8,300 bases of DNA from DASPKO01 sp035628055 (GCA_035628055.1 DASPKO010000057.1:1-8300), one strand, 5' to 3'. Positions 1-7,040 are shown, counted from the first letter of the stretch. The notes: a model not told the origin generated them from the letters alone. Made by a program: numbers and translations.

Positions 1-1059
1 GAGGGCCCGCTGGCGCGGAACCGCTGCGTCGAGGACGTGTACGAACCGGGCTCGACCTTCAAGCCCTTCATGTGGTCGGTCACGACCGACGCCGGACTGG
101 CCGACCCGGACGAGCCGGTCGACACCGAGAACGGGTCCTGGGTGACGCCCTACGGCCGGCCCGTCAAGGACGTGGTGCGCAAGCCCGTCATGACCTGGGG
201 CCAGGTGCTCATCCACTCCTCGAACATCGGCATGTGCAAGATCACGCGGCGGCTGACCGACCGGCAGATGCGCGACGCCGTGCTCGCCTTCGGGTTTGGC
301 TCGCGGACCGGTCTGGGCATCCCCGGCGAGTCGGCGGGCATCGTGACCGCGGCCAAGGCCTGGTCCAAGTACACCCAGACGTCGGTGGCGATGGGGCACG
401 AGATCGCGGTGACGCCGGTGCAGATGGCCCGTGCGTTCTGCGCCTTTGCGCGCACCGGCGCGCGGGCCGGGACCATCCCGCCCCTGCGCCTGACCGCGCT
501 GGACACGAGCTTCCCCGGCCCAGGGGCCGGCGCGGACGGCCCGCGCATCGTCTCGCCCCGGATCGCCGAGCTCACCCGAGACACGATGCGCGGGGTCGCG
601 ATGGCGGCGGAGCGCAAGCTCGCGGGGGCGAGTGCGGACGAGGCCCCGCCCCGGTACGAGATGTTCGGCAAGTCCGGCACCGCGGAGATCCCGCTGGGCG
701 CCCCGCCCAAGGGGACGCGCCGCCCGCGCGGGCTCAAGGGCTATTACCCCAACCAGTACAACTCGAGCTTCGTCGCCGGCGCGCCGGCGAGCCGCCCCCG
801 CCTGGTCGTGCTCGTCGTCATCGACGATCCCGGCCCGGCGCGGATCGCGGCCCGCACGCACTACGGCTCGCACGTCGCCTATCCCGTGGCCCGCCGGGTC
901 ATGGAGCGGGCTCTCGCCTACCTCGGTGTGCCCCCGGATGCGCCGGCCCCCGATCCCGCGACGAGCGCGGCGGCGGACGGCGCCCCCATCCCCGCCGCCG
1001 ACGGACGCCTCCTGGTTCAGGGACCCGCCTCGATGAGCCCGCGCACGAACTCGAGGTAG
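1..1059 (+). CDS. ftsI: Class B penicillin-binding protein, FtsI-type transpeptidase (3' part, 5' end outside the window)
   Basis: This is the C-terminal transpeptidase domain of a peptidoglycan DD-transpeptidase. It forms 4-3 peptide cross-links on the periplasmic side of the inner membrane, probably in septal synthesis. The frame is open from base 1, so the start and N-terminal membrane and dimerisation parts lie upstream. All three active-site motifs are present in order: STFK within EPGSTFKPF (nucleophile Ser codon at 52-54, Lys at 61-63), SSN (217-225) and KSGTAE (Lys codon at 670-672). The sequence around the first motif (RNRCVEDVYEPGSTFKPF) resembles FtsI/SpoVD rather than PBP2/MrdA. 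After the domain there is an Ala/Pro-rich tail of about 40 residues and no PASTA domain. The last 43 bases overlap the end of the convergent lipoprotein gene. The family call is secure; FtsI versus another class B PBP is likely but not proven without the N-terminus. Confidence 0.9.
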   Translation, partial: EGPLARNRCVEDVYEPGSTFKPFMWSVTTDAGLADPDEPVDTENGSWVTPYGRPVKDVVRKPVMTWGQVLIHSSNIGMCKITRRLTDRQMRDAVLAFGFGSRTGLGIPGESAGIVTAAKAWSKYTQTSVAMGHEIAVTPVQMARAFCAFARTGARAGTIPPLRLTALDTSFPGPGAGADGPRIVSPRIAELTRDTMRGVAMAAERKLAGASADEAPPRYEMFGKSGTAEIPLGAPPKGTRRPRGLKGYYPNQYNSSFVAGAPASRPRLVVLVVIDDPGPARIAARTHYGSHVAYPVARRVMERALAYLGVPPDAPAPDPATSAAADGAPIPAADGRLLVQGPASMSPRTNSR

Positions 1060-2126
1060 TCGCGCTGCGCCCCGTCGAGGTCCGGGCCGATGTATCCGGC
1101 GAACACCGAGAGCCCCACCCCGGGACCGAGCCCGCGCCGCCACGGGGCGCCACCGACGCGCAGACGGCCCGCCGCCGCGTCGGCCACGAGCCGGCCCAGC
1201 CCCTCGCGGTGGCGGCCGTTGTCGGCCTCCATCAGGAAGCGGGCCAGCGCCCACGCCTGCGCGTAGTAGCCCAGTGCGTCGGCGGTGGGGGCCGTCGCGC
1301 CCGCGCTCCCTTCGCTCTCCAGGATTCCCTGCGGCGAGGCGTTGAGCAAGGTCCCGAGCGGGAGCAGCCGGCCCTCCTGGGCCACGCCCCGGAGTTGCGC
1401 CAGGCGCTCGGGGTTGTGCCGCGGGTCGAAGACGGGCCGTTCCCCTTCCCAGCGATGCCCCTCCATGTACGTCGCTAGCCCCTCGTCGAGCCACGGTGGC
1501 AGGCGGTGGGCAAAGACGCGCTGCGTGTACTGGTGCCAGCCCTCATGCGCCGCCACGGCGAACGTGTCGGTCCCGGGCTGCGCGTAGATGACCGACCGTC
1601 CGCCCCACGCGTACCCCCCGCGCCCGATGCGCCGATAGAGCCCGGCCCGCTCACCCATGAGCTGGACCGTGAGGCGCTCCCAGTCGGCGCGGTCGCCCAG
1701 CACGAACGCCTCGAGCCGCTCGGGGAGCGAGGGGGGCGCCGGCAGCGGCGTGACCGCGGCCCGGTAGTGCGCCAGCGCCGCCTCGAAAAAACCGGGCAGC
1801 CGCGCCGCCAGGCGCGCATCCTCCGTGGAGATGTAGAGGCGGTAGTGAGGGGTCGTGAGCACGCGCCCGCCACGGGCGCCGAAGGACCAGGGGGCCGAGG
1901 ACTGGACCCACTCGGCCGGGCCGGGCCGGCCGGTTGGCTCGCGCGCCGGGACGACCTGCGGCGTGCCGGCGCACCCCGCGGCGAGGACCGCGACAGCGAG
2001 CGGGCAGCGCCCCGCAGCCAGCCCGCGGCATCCACGCAGCCCGCGCCGCGCCCGCGGAGCAATCGCTCGGTGCGGGAAGCGGCGGGCGAGGTCGGACCGG
2101 CGCGCTGGCTCCCCGGCACGCCTCAA
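1017..2126 (-). CDS. Predicted lipoprotein with HExxH zinc-peptidase domain (peptidase MA / DUF1570-like)
   Basis: The product is 369 aa from a TTG start (2124-2126). The start overlaps the valS stop as TTGA, which suggests translational coupling; no ATG or GTG lies in frame before the lipobox, so TTG is the only reasonable start. The N-terminus is long and Arg-rich, followed by a hydrophobic stretch and a lipobox, LAAGC, with the lipidated Cys at about residue 52. The metal site is H194-E-G-W-H198, followed by PPWLDEGLATYMEG, where Glu215 is the likely third zinc ligand of a gluzincin. This HExxH...P-W-x-x-E-G-x-A arrangement is typical of the peptidase MA and DUF1570 families. The product is probably anchored in the envelope; its substrate is unknown. 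It sits downstream of valS with no gap, so it is probably carried on the valS transcript. Proteolytic activity is inferred from the motif only. Confidence 0.82.
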   Translation of the reverse strand: MRRAGEPARRSDLARRFPHRAIAPRARRGLRGCRGLAAGRCPLAVAVLAAGCAGTPQVVPAREPTGRPGPAEWVQSSAPWSFGARGGRVLTTPHYRLYISTEDARLAARLPGFFEAALAHYRAAVTPLPAPPSLPERLEAFVLGDRADWERLTVQLMGERAGLYRRIGRGGYAWGGRSVIYAQPGTDTFAVAAHEGWHQYTQRVFAHRLPPWLDEGLATYMEGHRWEGERPVFDPRHNPERLAQLRGVAQEGRLLPLGTLLNASPQGILESEGSAGATAPTADALGYYAQAWALARFLMEADNGRHREGLGRLVADAAAGRLRVGGAPWRRGLGPGVGLSVFAGYIGPDLDGAQRDYLEFVRGLIEAGP

Positions 2127-5100
2127 CCGAGCCGCTCCAGCGCCGCCGCCGCGGCCTCCCGCTCGGCCCGGAGCTTGGCAAGCTGGAGCTTGGTCTCCTC
2201 CACCAGGTGCGCCGGCGCCTTGGCCACGTAGCCCGGATTGTCGAGGCGCTTGCTAACGGCGGCGATCGACTTCTCCAAGTCGGCAAGCTGACGGGTCAGG
2301 CGCTCGCGCTCCGCGCCCGTATCGAGCACGTCCGACAGGTCGGCGAGGTGGATCGGCGTGCCGCGGAAGACGAACTCGACCGCGGGCCCGGCCGGCGCGT
2401 CCGCCCGGATCTGGCCCAGCTCGGCCAGTGTGCGCACGAGCGCCACGTCGGGGCCGAGGGGGTCAGTCAGCTCCGCCGGGGCGTGCAGCGTGACCTTGCG
2501 CCGGGGCTGGACCTGGTGCTGGGCCCGCACCTCGCGGATCGCGGTCACCAGCCCGCGCACGGTCTCGAACCGCTCCTCGGCCGCCGGGTCGCTCAGCGCG
2601 GCGTCCGCGACGGGCCAGCCCGCGGTCGCGAGCAGGCCGGCGCGCCGACTTGGGAGCAGCGACAGCCCCGGCACGCCGGGCGTGGGGAGCTCGGCGAGGC
2701 GCTCGAAGATCGCCTCGGTGATGAACGGGGCCGCGGGGTGCAGCAGCCGGAGAATCGTCTGCAGGGCCGCCGCGAGCACCGCCCGCTGCGCCGGGTCGCG
2801 GGCGACGGTCGGCTTGATGGCCTCGAGGTACCAGTCGCAGAAGTCGCGCCACAACAGGTCGTAGAGCGCCTGGGCGTAGTCGCTGAACTCGAAGCGCGCC
2901 AGTGCCGTGTCGACCTCGGCGATGCCCGCCGCCAGCCGCGAGAGCATCCAGCGGTCCACCAGGGCCAGGCCCCCCGGCCGCACCTGGGCGTGCACGGCGG
3001 CGGCCCCGCCGACGCTCCCGTTGTCCCCCGGAGCGTCCTTGAGGATGCTCAGCGCGAACCGGGCGGCGTTCCAGAGCTTGTTGCAGAAGTTCCGCCCGAG
3101 GTCGAACTTCGAGCTGGTGTTCTTGCCCGTCCCCGGGTCGGGAGTCACCGGCAGGCGCACGTCCTGCGTCTGCGTCGTCATGTGCGCCAGGGTGAACCGC
3201 ATGGCGTCGGCCCCGTGGCTCTCGATGATGTCCAGCGGGTCCACGCCGTTGCCCAGGCTCTTGGACATCTTGTGCCCCTCGCCATCCTGGATCATGGCGT
3301 GGATGAAGACGTCGCGGAAGGGAACGGGCCCGCGGCCGCGGCCCATGTCGGAGAGCGCCGAGCTCTCCGCGCCGGGCGCTGAGCCGGGCCATCCCTCGGG
3401 CATGAAGTAGCGGTTGAACATCACCATGCGGCTCACCCACAGGGTGATGATCTCGCGGGCCGTGCAGAGCGTGGAGGAGGGGTTGAAGGCCGCGAGGAGG
3501 TCGGGGAAGTCCGCGAGGCCCGTGGCCCGGGCCGCGGCGTGCGGGTCCGGCCAGCCCAGCGTCGACATGGGCCACAGGGCCGACGAGAACCAGGTGTCGA
3601 GCACGTCGGGGTCGCGCTCGAAGCCCGCGGCCTCGAGGGCCCGGGTCACCTCGGAGTCGTTCTCGTCGCGCACACACATATGCACGACGCTCCAAGCGGC
3701 CGGGGCCGAGTGCCCGGCCGCGAGGTGGCCGGAGCCCGTCGGCTCAACGAACACGCGTCCGGCGTTTTGCCAGCCGGCCAGACGGGCGGGCAGCTCCTCA
3801 CCGGCGGCTGGCGCGCCGGTCCAGACCGGTATCCGGTGCCCCCACCAGAGCTGACGGGAGATGCACCAGTCGCGGATGTTCTCGTGCCACAGCTCGTAGG
3901 TCCGGGCATAGCGGGCGGGGTGAAAGCGGAGAGCTGGGCCCGTGGTGGCACCGGTCTCCAGACCGGAGTTGTTCCCGGCGCCTCCCGCACCGATCTGGAG
4001 ATCGGCGCCACCGGCCAGGGCCTCGTTGGCCGCCTTCGCCATCCGCTCGTCGGTCACCCGCACGTACCACTGGTCGCTTAGATATGGCTCGATCACCGCC
4101 TTGGACCGATCCGAGTGCTTCACGCTGTGCCGGTAGGGACGCACCTCCTCGAGCAGCCCCCGGGCCTTGAACTCGCTCACCACGCGCCTGCGGGCCTCCT
4201 CGCGCGGCAGCCCCAGGAACATCCCCGCCTCGCCCACGTCGCGCCAGCCGTGCTGGTCGCTGATGCTCGCGTCCGGGGCGAGCACGTTCACGAGCGCCCG
4301 ACCCGGCCCGCCCGCCGCCCCGTCCATCACCTCCCGGTGGCGCTGGTACAGCTCGTAGTCGTTCTGGTCGTGGGCCGGCGTCACCTTCAGGAAGCCCGTG
4401 GCGAACTGCGCCTTGGGGTCGGCCGCCTCCTCGGGCGTGCGCGCCAGCGCCTCGGGGAGCACCACGTAGTCGTCCTCCACGATCGGCACGAGGCGCCCCA
4501 CCAGAGGGAGCCGCACGCCCAGCCCGCGCAGGCTCGCGGCGCGCGGGTCGCGCGGGCTGACGGCCACGGCGGTGTCGCCCAGATACGTCTCCGGGCGCGT
4601 CGTGGCCACCGTGATCCACGACGGCTCCTGGGCCGGCTGGTCCGCGGCCCCGGGGTGCCCGCGCCGGGCGAGGTCCCCCCACGTCACCGGCTCCGCACCG
4701 GCCACCAGCGGGTAACGCAGGTAATAAAACGCCGCGTCGACCTCCTGGTCGAAGGTCTCGTCCTCCGCGACCGCGGTGCGCAGCACGGGGTCCCAGTTCA
4801 CCAGGCGCTTCCCGCGGTAGATGAGCCCGTCCTGGAAGAGGCGGAAGAAGGCCTCGCGCACCGCGCGGGCGCACACCTCGTCCATGGTGAAGCGCTGGCG
4901 CGCGAAGTCGCACGAGCACCCCATCGCCTTGAGCTGCGCCGTGATCCGCGCCTCGTACTCGTCCTTCCACGCCTGCACGCGCCGCACGAACTCCTCGCGG
5001 CCGAGCTGCTGCCGCGTCACTCCCTCCTGGGCGTGCAGGCGCCGCTCCACCACCGCCTGCGTGGCGATGCCCGCGTGATCCGTCCCGGGCATCCACAGCG

Positions 5101-5398
5101 TCTCGAAGCCCCTCATGCGGTGCGCGCGCACCAGGATGTCCTGCAGCGTGTTGTTCAGCGCGTGCCCCAGGTGCAGCGCGGCCGTCACGTTCGGCGGGGG
5201 GATCAGCACGACGTACGCCCGCGCCTCGCCACGGCGCACGCGCTGCGGGTCGGCGTGGAAGGCTCCCGCCTCGTCCCAGCGCCCGCGCACTCTGGGCTCG
5301 ACCTCGGCGGGGCGGTACGCCTTGGGGAGCTCACCCCGGGCCGGCGCCGCGGCGTGGGCGGGGGAGGGGGACGGCGCGGGGGCGGGCTCGGGGGGCAT
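2123..5398 (-). CDS. valS: Valyl-tRNA synthetase
   Basis: A class I aminoacyl-tRNA synthetase that charges tRNA-Val with valine and hydrolyses mischarged Thr-tRNA in a CP1 editing domain. With the ATG at 5398 it is 1091 aa. That start is preferred over a GTG 39 bp upstream because AAGGA lies 5 nt before it. Visible in order: a Pro/Ala-rich N-terminus (about residues 1-22), the HIGH-type motif as HLGH in PPPNVTAALHLGHALN (H76-H79), WMPGTDHAGIATQ (a ValS hallmark), TTRPET of the editing domain (266-271), DWCISRQLWWGH (510-521), DVLDTWFSSALWP, KMSKS (710-714), an anticodon-binding region, and a C-terminal charged coiled-coil tRNA arm (about 1025-1091). It is longer than the roughly 950 aa of E. 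coli ValS. Part of the excess is a 23-residue in-frame palindromic element at residues 463-485; another part is a long loop after RIPVW. All catalytic motifs are intact. Confidence 0.98.
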   Translation of the reverse strand: MPPEPAPAPSPSPAHAAAPARGELPKAYRPAEVEPRVRGRWDEAGAFHADPQRVRRGEARAYVVLIPPPNVTAALHLGHALNNTLQDILVRAHRMRGFETLWMPGTDHAGIATQAVVERRLHAQEGVTRQQLGREEFVRRVQAWKDEYEARITAQLKAMGCSCDFARQRFTMDEVCARAVREAFFRLFQDGLIYRGKRLVNWDPVLRTAVAEDETFDQEVDAAFYYLRYPLVAGAEPVTWGDLARRGHPGAADQPAQEPSWITVATTRPETYLGDTAVAVSPRDPRAASLRGLGVRLPLVGRLVPIVEDDYVVLPEALARTPEEAADPKAQFATGFLKVTPAHDQNDYELYQRHREVMDGAAGGPGRALVNVLAPDASISDQHGWRDVGEAGMFLGLPREEARRRVVSEFKARGLLEEVRPYRHSVKHSDRSKAVIEPYLSDQWYVRVTDERMAKAANEALAGGADLQIGAGGAGNNSGLETGATTGPALRFHPARYARTYELWHENIRDWCISRQLWWGHRIPVWTGAPAAGEELPARLAGWQNAGRVFVEPTGSGHLAAGHSAPAAWSVVHMCVRDENDSEVTRALEAAGFERDPDVLDTWFSSALWPMSTLGWPDPHAAARATGLADFPDLLAAFNPSSTLCTAREIITLWVSRMVMFNRYFMPEGWPGSAPGAESSALSDMGRGRGPVPFRDVFIHAMIQDGEGHKMSKSLGNGVDPLDIIESHGADAMRFTLAHMTTQTQDVRLPVTPDPGTGKNTSSKFDLGRNFCNKLWNAARFALSILKDAPGDNGSVGGAAAVHAQVRPGGLALVDRWMLSRLAAGIAEVDTALARFEFSDYAQALYDLLWRDFCDWYLEAIKPTVARDPAQRAVLAAALQTILRLLHPAAPFITEAIFERLAELPTPGVPGLSLLPSRRAGLLATAGWPVADAALSDPAAEERFETVRGLVTAIREVRAQHQVQPRRKVTLHAPAELTDPLGPDVALVRTLAELGQIRADAPAGPAVEFVFRGTPIHLADLSDVLDTGAERERLTRQLADLEKSIAAVSKRLDNPGYVAKAPAHLVEETKLQLAKLRAEREAAAAALERLG
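3944..4012. repeat. Palindromic element: inverted pair of a 25-bp hairpin unit, in frame inside valS
   Basis: The left unit at 3944-3968 and the right unit at 3988-4012 are inverted copies, 21 of 25 bases identical, separated by 19 bp. Each unit contains a near-perfect palindrome: CCGGTCTCCAGACCGG (3951-3966) and CCGATCTGGAGATCGG (3990-4005), each with 7-bp arms around a 2-base centre. Two of the four differences are a G/C to A/T change at paired positions of the arms, so both hairpins stay fully paired. The whole block is 69 bp, 23 codons exactly on codon boundaries. On the valS strand it encodes a Gly-rich peptide including GADLQIGAGG and SGLETGAT, just before the conserved HPARYARTYELWHENIRDW region. 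This structure is read directly; that it is a mobile or multicopy element is inference. Confidence 0.8.
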
Positions 5399-5403
5399 CG
5401 GCG

Positions 5404-5408
5404 TCCTT
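5404..5408 (-). promoter_or_regulatory. Ribosome binding site of valS
   Basis: AAGGA on the minus strand, 5 nt before the ATG at 5398. It decides the start of valS: choosing the upstream in-frame GTG at 5437 would bury this site inside the coding region. Confidence 0.6.
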
Positions 5409-5419
5409 CGGGGCGGTAT

Positions 5420-5449
5420 CCCGGGCCGGACGCGCACGTGCGGCCCGGG
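5420..5449. promoter_or_regulatory. Inverted repeat in the valS / TPR gene divergent intergenic region
   Basis: CCCGGGCC (5420-5427) and GGCCCGGG (5442-5449) are perfect 8-bp arms separated by 14 bp. A second, non-concentric perfect 10-bp palindrome, CGCACGTGCG, lies at 5433-5442. The region is only 77 bp long and must contain both promoters. The repeat could be an operator or a hairpin in the valS leader. In DNA this GC-rich, short palindromes also arise by chance, so the function is open. Confidence 0.35.
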
Positions 5450-5475
5450 TTTGCCGGCGGGCCGATACTCTACGG

Positions 5476-6549
5476 ATGATGAGCGATCCCCAGCGTTTTC
5501 CCGTGCTCGGCGCGGGGGCCCGGCCCGTGCCGGCGACCTCGCGCGCCGGGTCGGCCCGCGCGGGGGGCCTGGTGCTGGCCGGTCTGACCCTCGCGCTGGC
5601 GGCGGCGGGCGTGGTGGTCCTCCGCTCGGCGGTGCGTGAAGAGCCCGCGGGTACCGCGGCCCAACCGGGCGGGGCCACCATCACGACCGACACCGCTCTC
5701 GAGGCCGCCGCCAAGGCGCGACAGGCCGGCGACTTTCGCGCCGCCGACGGCATCCTGACCGAGGCCATCGGGCACGACGCGACGGACGAGCGGCTCCACC
5801 TGGCCCGTGCCGAGGCGCTGCTCGCGCTCGGGGACTACGCCGGGGCGTATCGCCAGTACCAGAGCGCGATCGCCCTGTCGGGCTCACAGGGCGCACCGGC
5901 CCTGCACTTCCAGGCCGGCACCCTGGCCACCAAGGCCGGGCTTCCGGACCGGGCGGTCGAGCACTACGCGATGGCCATGCAGGGCGACGCGCACAACGCG
6001 GACTACCCGCTCTACCTCGCGATGGTCCAGCTCAAGCTCGGCCGGACGGACGAGGCCCTGGCCAATCTGGCCCGTGCGGCCCGTCTCGACCCCGATCGGG
6101 CCGAAGCCTGGGGGACCGCCGCGCAGGTCTATCTGGCCCGGGGCAAGGATGAGCTCGCCCTGCAGATGGTCCGGAGGGCGACGGCGCTCGAGCCGGCCCT
6201 GGGCCGCTGGCGGCTGGTCGAGGCCAAGGCCCTCAAGCGCTTGAACGAGCCTCAGGAGGCCGCCGCGCTCCTGCTCGGACTGGACGAGGCGCAGCGCCGC
6301 TCGCCGGAGATCCTGGGCGTTCTGGGGGAGTGCTACGGGCTGCTGGGCAAGCCCGGCGAGGCCGCCCTGGCCTACGCGGAGGCCTTCGCCCGCGCTCCCG
6401 AACCGGAGGTCCGCGCCGCCCTGGCCTACCAAGCCGCGCTCTGGTTCCACCGGGCCGGGCAGCCCGAGGAGGCCGACCGCTTCGCCCGCTCCGCGGCGGG
6501 CCTCGGGCACGAACCGGCGCGCCAGCTCCTGGCCGAACGCGGCGGCTGA
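5476..6549 (+). CDS. Membrane-anchored tetratricopeptide repeat protein
   Basis: The product is 357 aa. A short N-terminal segment with several Arg residues precedes one hydrophobic stretch (about residues 30-49, GLVLAGLTLALAAAGVVVL), which fits an uncleaved signal anchor with the rest outside the cytoplasm. From about residue 74 to 341 come roughly eight TPR-like helical pairs. Clear ones are ERLHLARAEALLALGDYAGAY (105-125), the repeat around LGRTDEALANLARAARLDPD (188-207), AWGTAAQVYLARGKDELAL (211-229) and the one around LLGKPGEAALAYAEAFARAPE (289-309). TPR solenoids bind partner proteins or peptides; the sequence shows no catalytic domain, so this is a scaffold or assembly factor of unknown partner. 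Two tandem ATG codons (5476, 5479) could start it, and neither has a convincing Shine-Dalgarno sequence. It diverges from valS and converges on smpB with an 8-bp gap. No specific gene name is supportable. Confidence 0.88.
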   Translation: MMSDPQRFPVLGAGARPVPATSRAGSARAGGLVLAGLTLALAAAGVVVLRSAVREEPAGTAAQPGGATITTDTALEAAAKARQAGDFRAADGILTEAIGHDATDERLHLARAEALLALGDYAGAYRQYQSAIALSGSQGAPALHFQAGTLATKAGLPDRAVEHYAMAMQGDAHNADYPLYLAMVQLKLGRTDEALANLARAARLDPDRAEAWGTAAQVYLARGKDELALQMVRRATALEPALGRWRLVEAKALKRLNEPQEAAALLLGLDEAQRRSPEILGVLGECYGLLGKPGEAALAYAEAFARAPEPEVRAALAYQAALWFHRAGQPEEADRFARSAAGLGHEPARQLLAERGG

Positions 6550-6552
6550 ACC

Positions 6553-6570
6553 GCGCCTCAGCCGAGGCGC
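6553..6570. terminator. Hairpin at the convergent TPR gene / smpB junction, possible bidirectional terminator
   Basis: GCGCCTC (6553-6559) and GAGGCGC (6564-6570) form a perfect 7-bp GC-rich stem with a 4-nt loop. It lies 4 bp after the TPR gene stop, and its left arm includes most of the smpB stop codon. The position between two convergent 3' ends fits a shared terminator. There is no T-run on either side, so it is not a classical intrinsic terminator. Confidence 0.35.
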
Positions 6571-7040
6571 CGGGACATCGCCCGCCCGATGTCGCGCCGC
6601 GTCTCGCGCTCGGCGATCGCCTGGCGCTTGTCATGGGCGGCCTTGCCGACGCCGACCCCGATCAGCAGCTTGGCCATGCCGCGCTCGTTGAAGTAAAGCT
6701 TCAGCGGGACGATCGTGGCTCCCTTGGCGCTGCTGGCCTTGGCCAGCTTGAGGATCTCGCGCTTGTGGGCCAGCAGGCGCCGCGGGCGCGTCCCGGCCGG
6801 CTGGCGCGCCCCCGCCGGCTGGTAGTCCGAGATCGTCACGCCGTACAGGGTCAGCTCCGGGGGCGCCTCCGTGGCGCGCACGTACCCCTCCCCGAGCGAG
6901 ACCGTGCCGGCCCGCAGGCTCTTGACCTCGGGCCCGGCGAGCACGATGCCCACCTCGAGGGTCTCGAGGATGTGATAGTCGAACCGCGCCCGCCGGTTCT
7001 CGATCACCCGTGGCTCGGTGCTGGACTTCTTCTTGGTCAT
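6558..7040 (-). CDS. smpB: SsrA (tmRNA)-binding protein SmpB
   Basis: The product is 160 aa, the usual length for the family. SmpB binds tmRNA and delivers it to ribosomes stalled on mRNAs lacking a stop codon, so that the nascent chain is tagged and released (trans-translation). Recognisable parts: a Lys-rich start MTKKKSS, ENRRARFDY (14-22), GPEVKSLRAG (36-45, the canonical GTEVKSLR with Pro for Thr), LGEGYVR (49-55), VPLKLYF (111-117), GVGKAAHDKR (130-139), and a basic C-terminal tail (RETRRDIGRAMSRRLG) of the kind that enters the empty mRNA channel. The start at 7040 matches family N-termini. The frame stays open upstream, but that sequence is low-complexity Gly/Arg/Pro and unlike SmpB. 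No clear Shine-Dalgarno sequence precedes the start, and no tmRNA gene was seen in the window. Confidence 0.97.
   Translation of the reverse strand: MTKKKSSTEPRVIENRRARFDYHILETLEVGIVLAGPEVKSLRAGTVSLGEGYVRATEAPPELTLYGVTISDYQPAGARQPAGTRPRRLLAHKREILKLAKASSAKGATIVPLKLYFNERGMAKLLIGVGVGKAAHDKRQAIAERETRRDIGRAMSRRLG

Noticed and set aside
301..325. ACCGGTCTG in the PBP gene as another copy of the palindromic element
   Set aside because: Only one arm is present, there is no inverted partner, and it encodes the conserved RTGLGIPGE segment.
72..1478. A 468-codon open frame on the plus strand overlapping the PBP gene in another frame
   Set aside because: The PBP frame carries three active-site motifs in order; this frame is Arg-rich and has no recognisable fold.
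1934..3382. A 482-codon open frame on the plus strand across valS and the lipoprotein gene
   Set aside because: It is antisense to well-supported genes, its product is low-complexity Arg/Gly/Pro/His with no domain, and such long shadow frames are expected in DNA this GC-rich.
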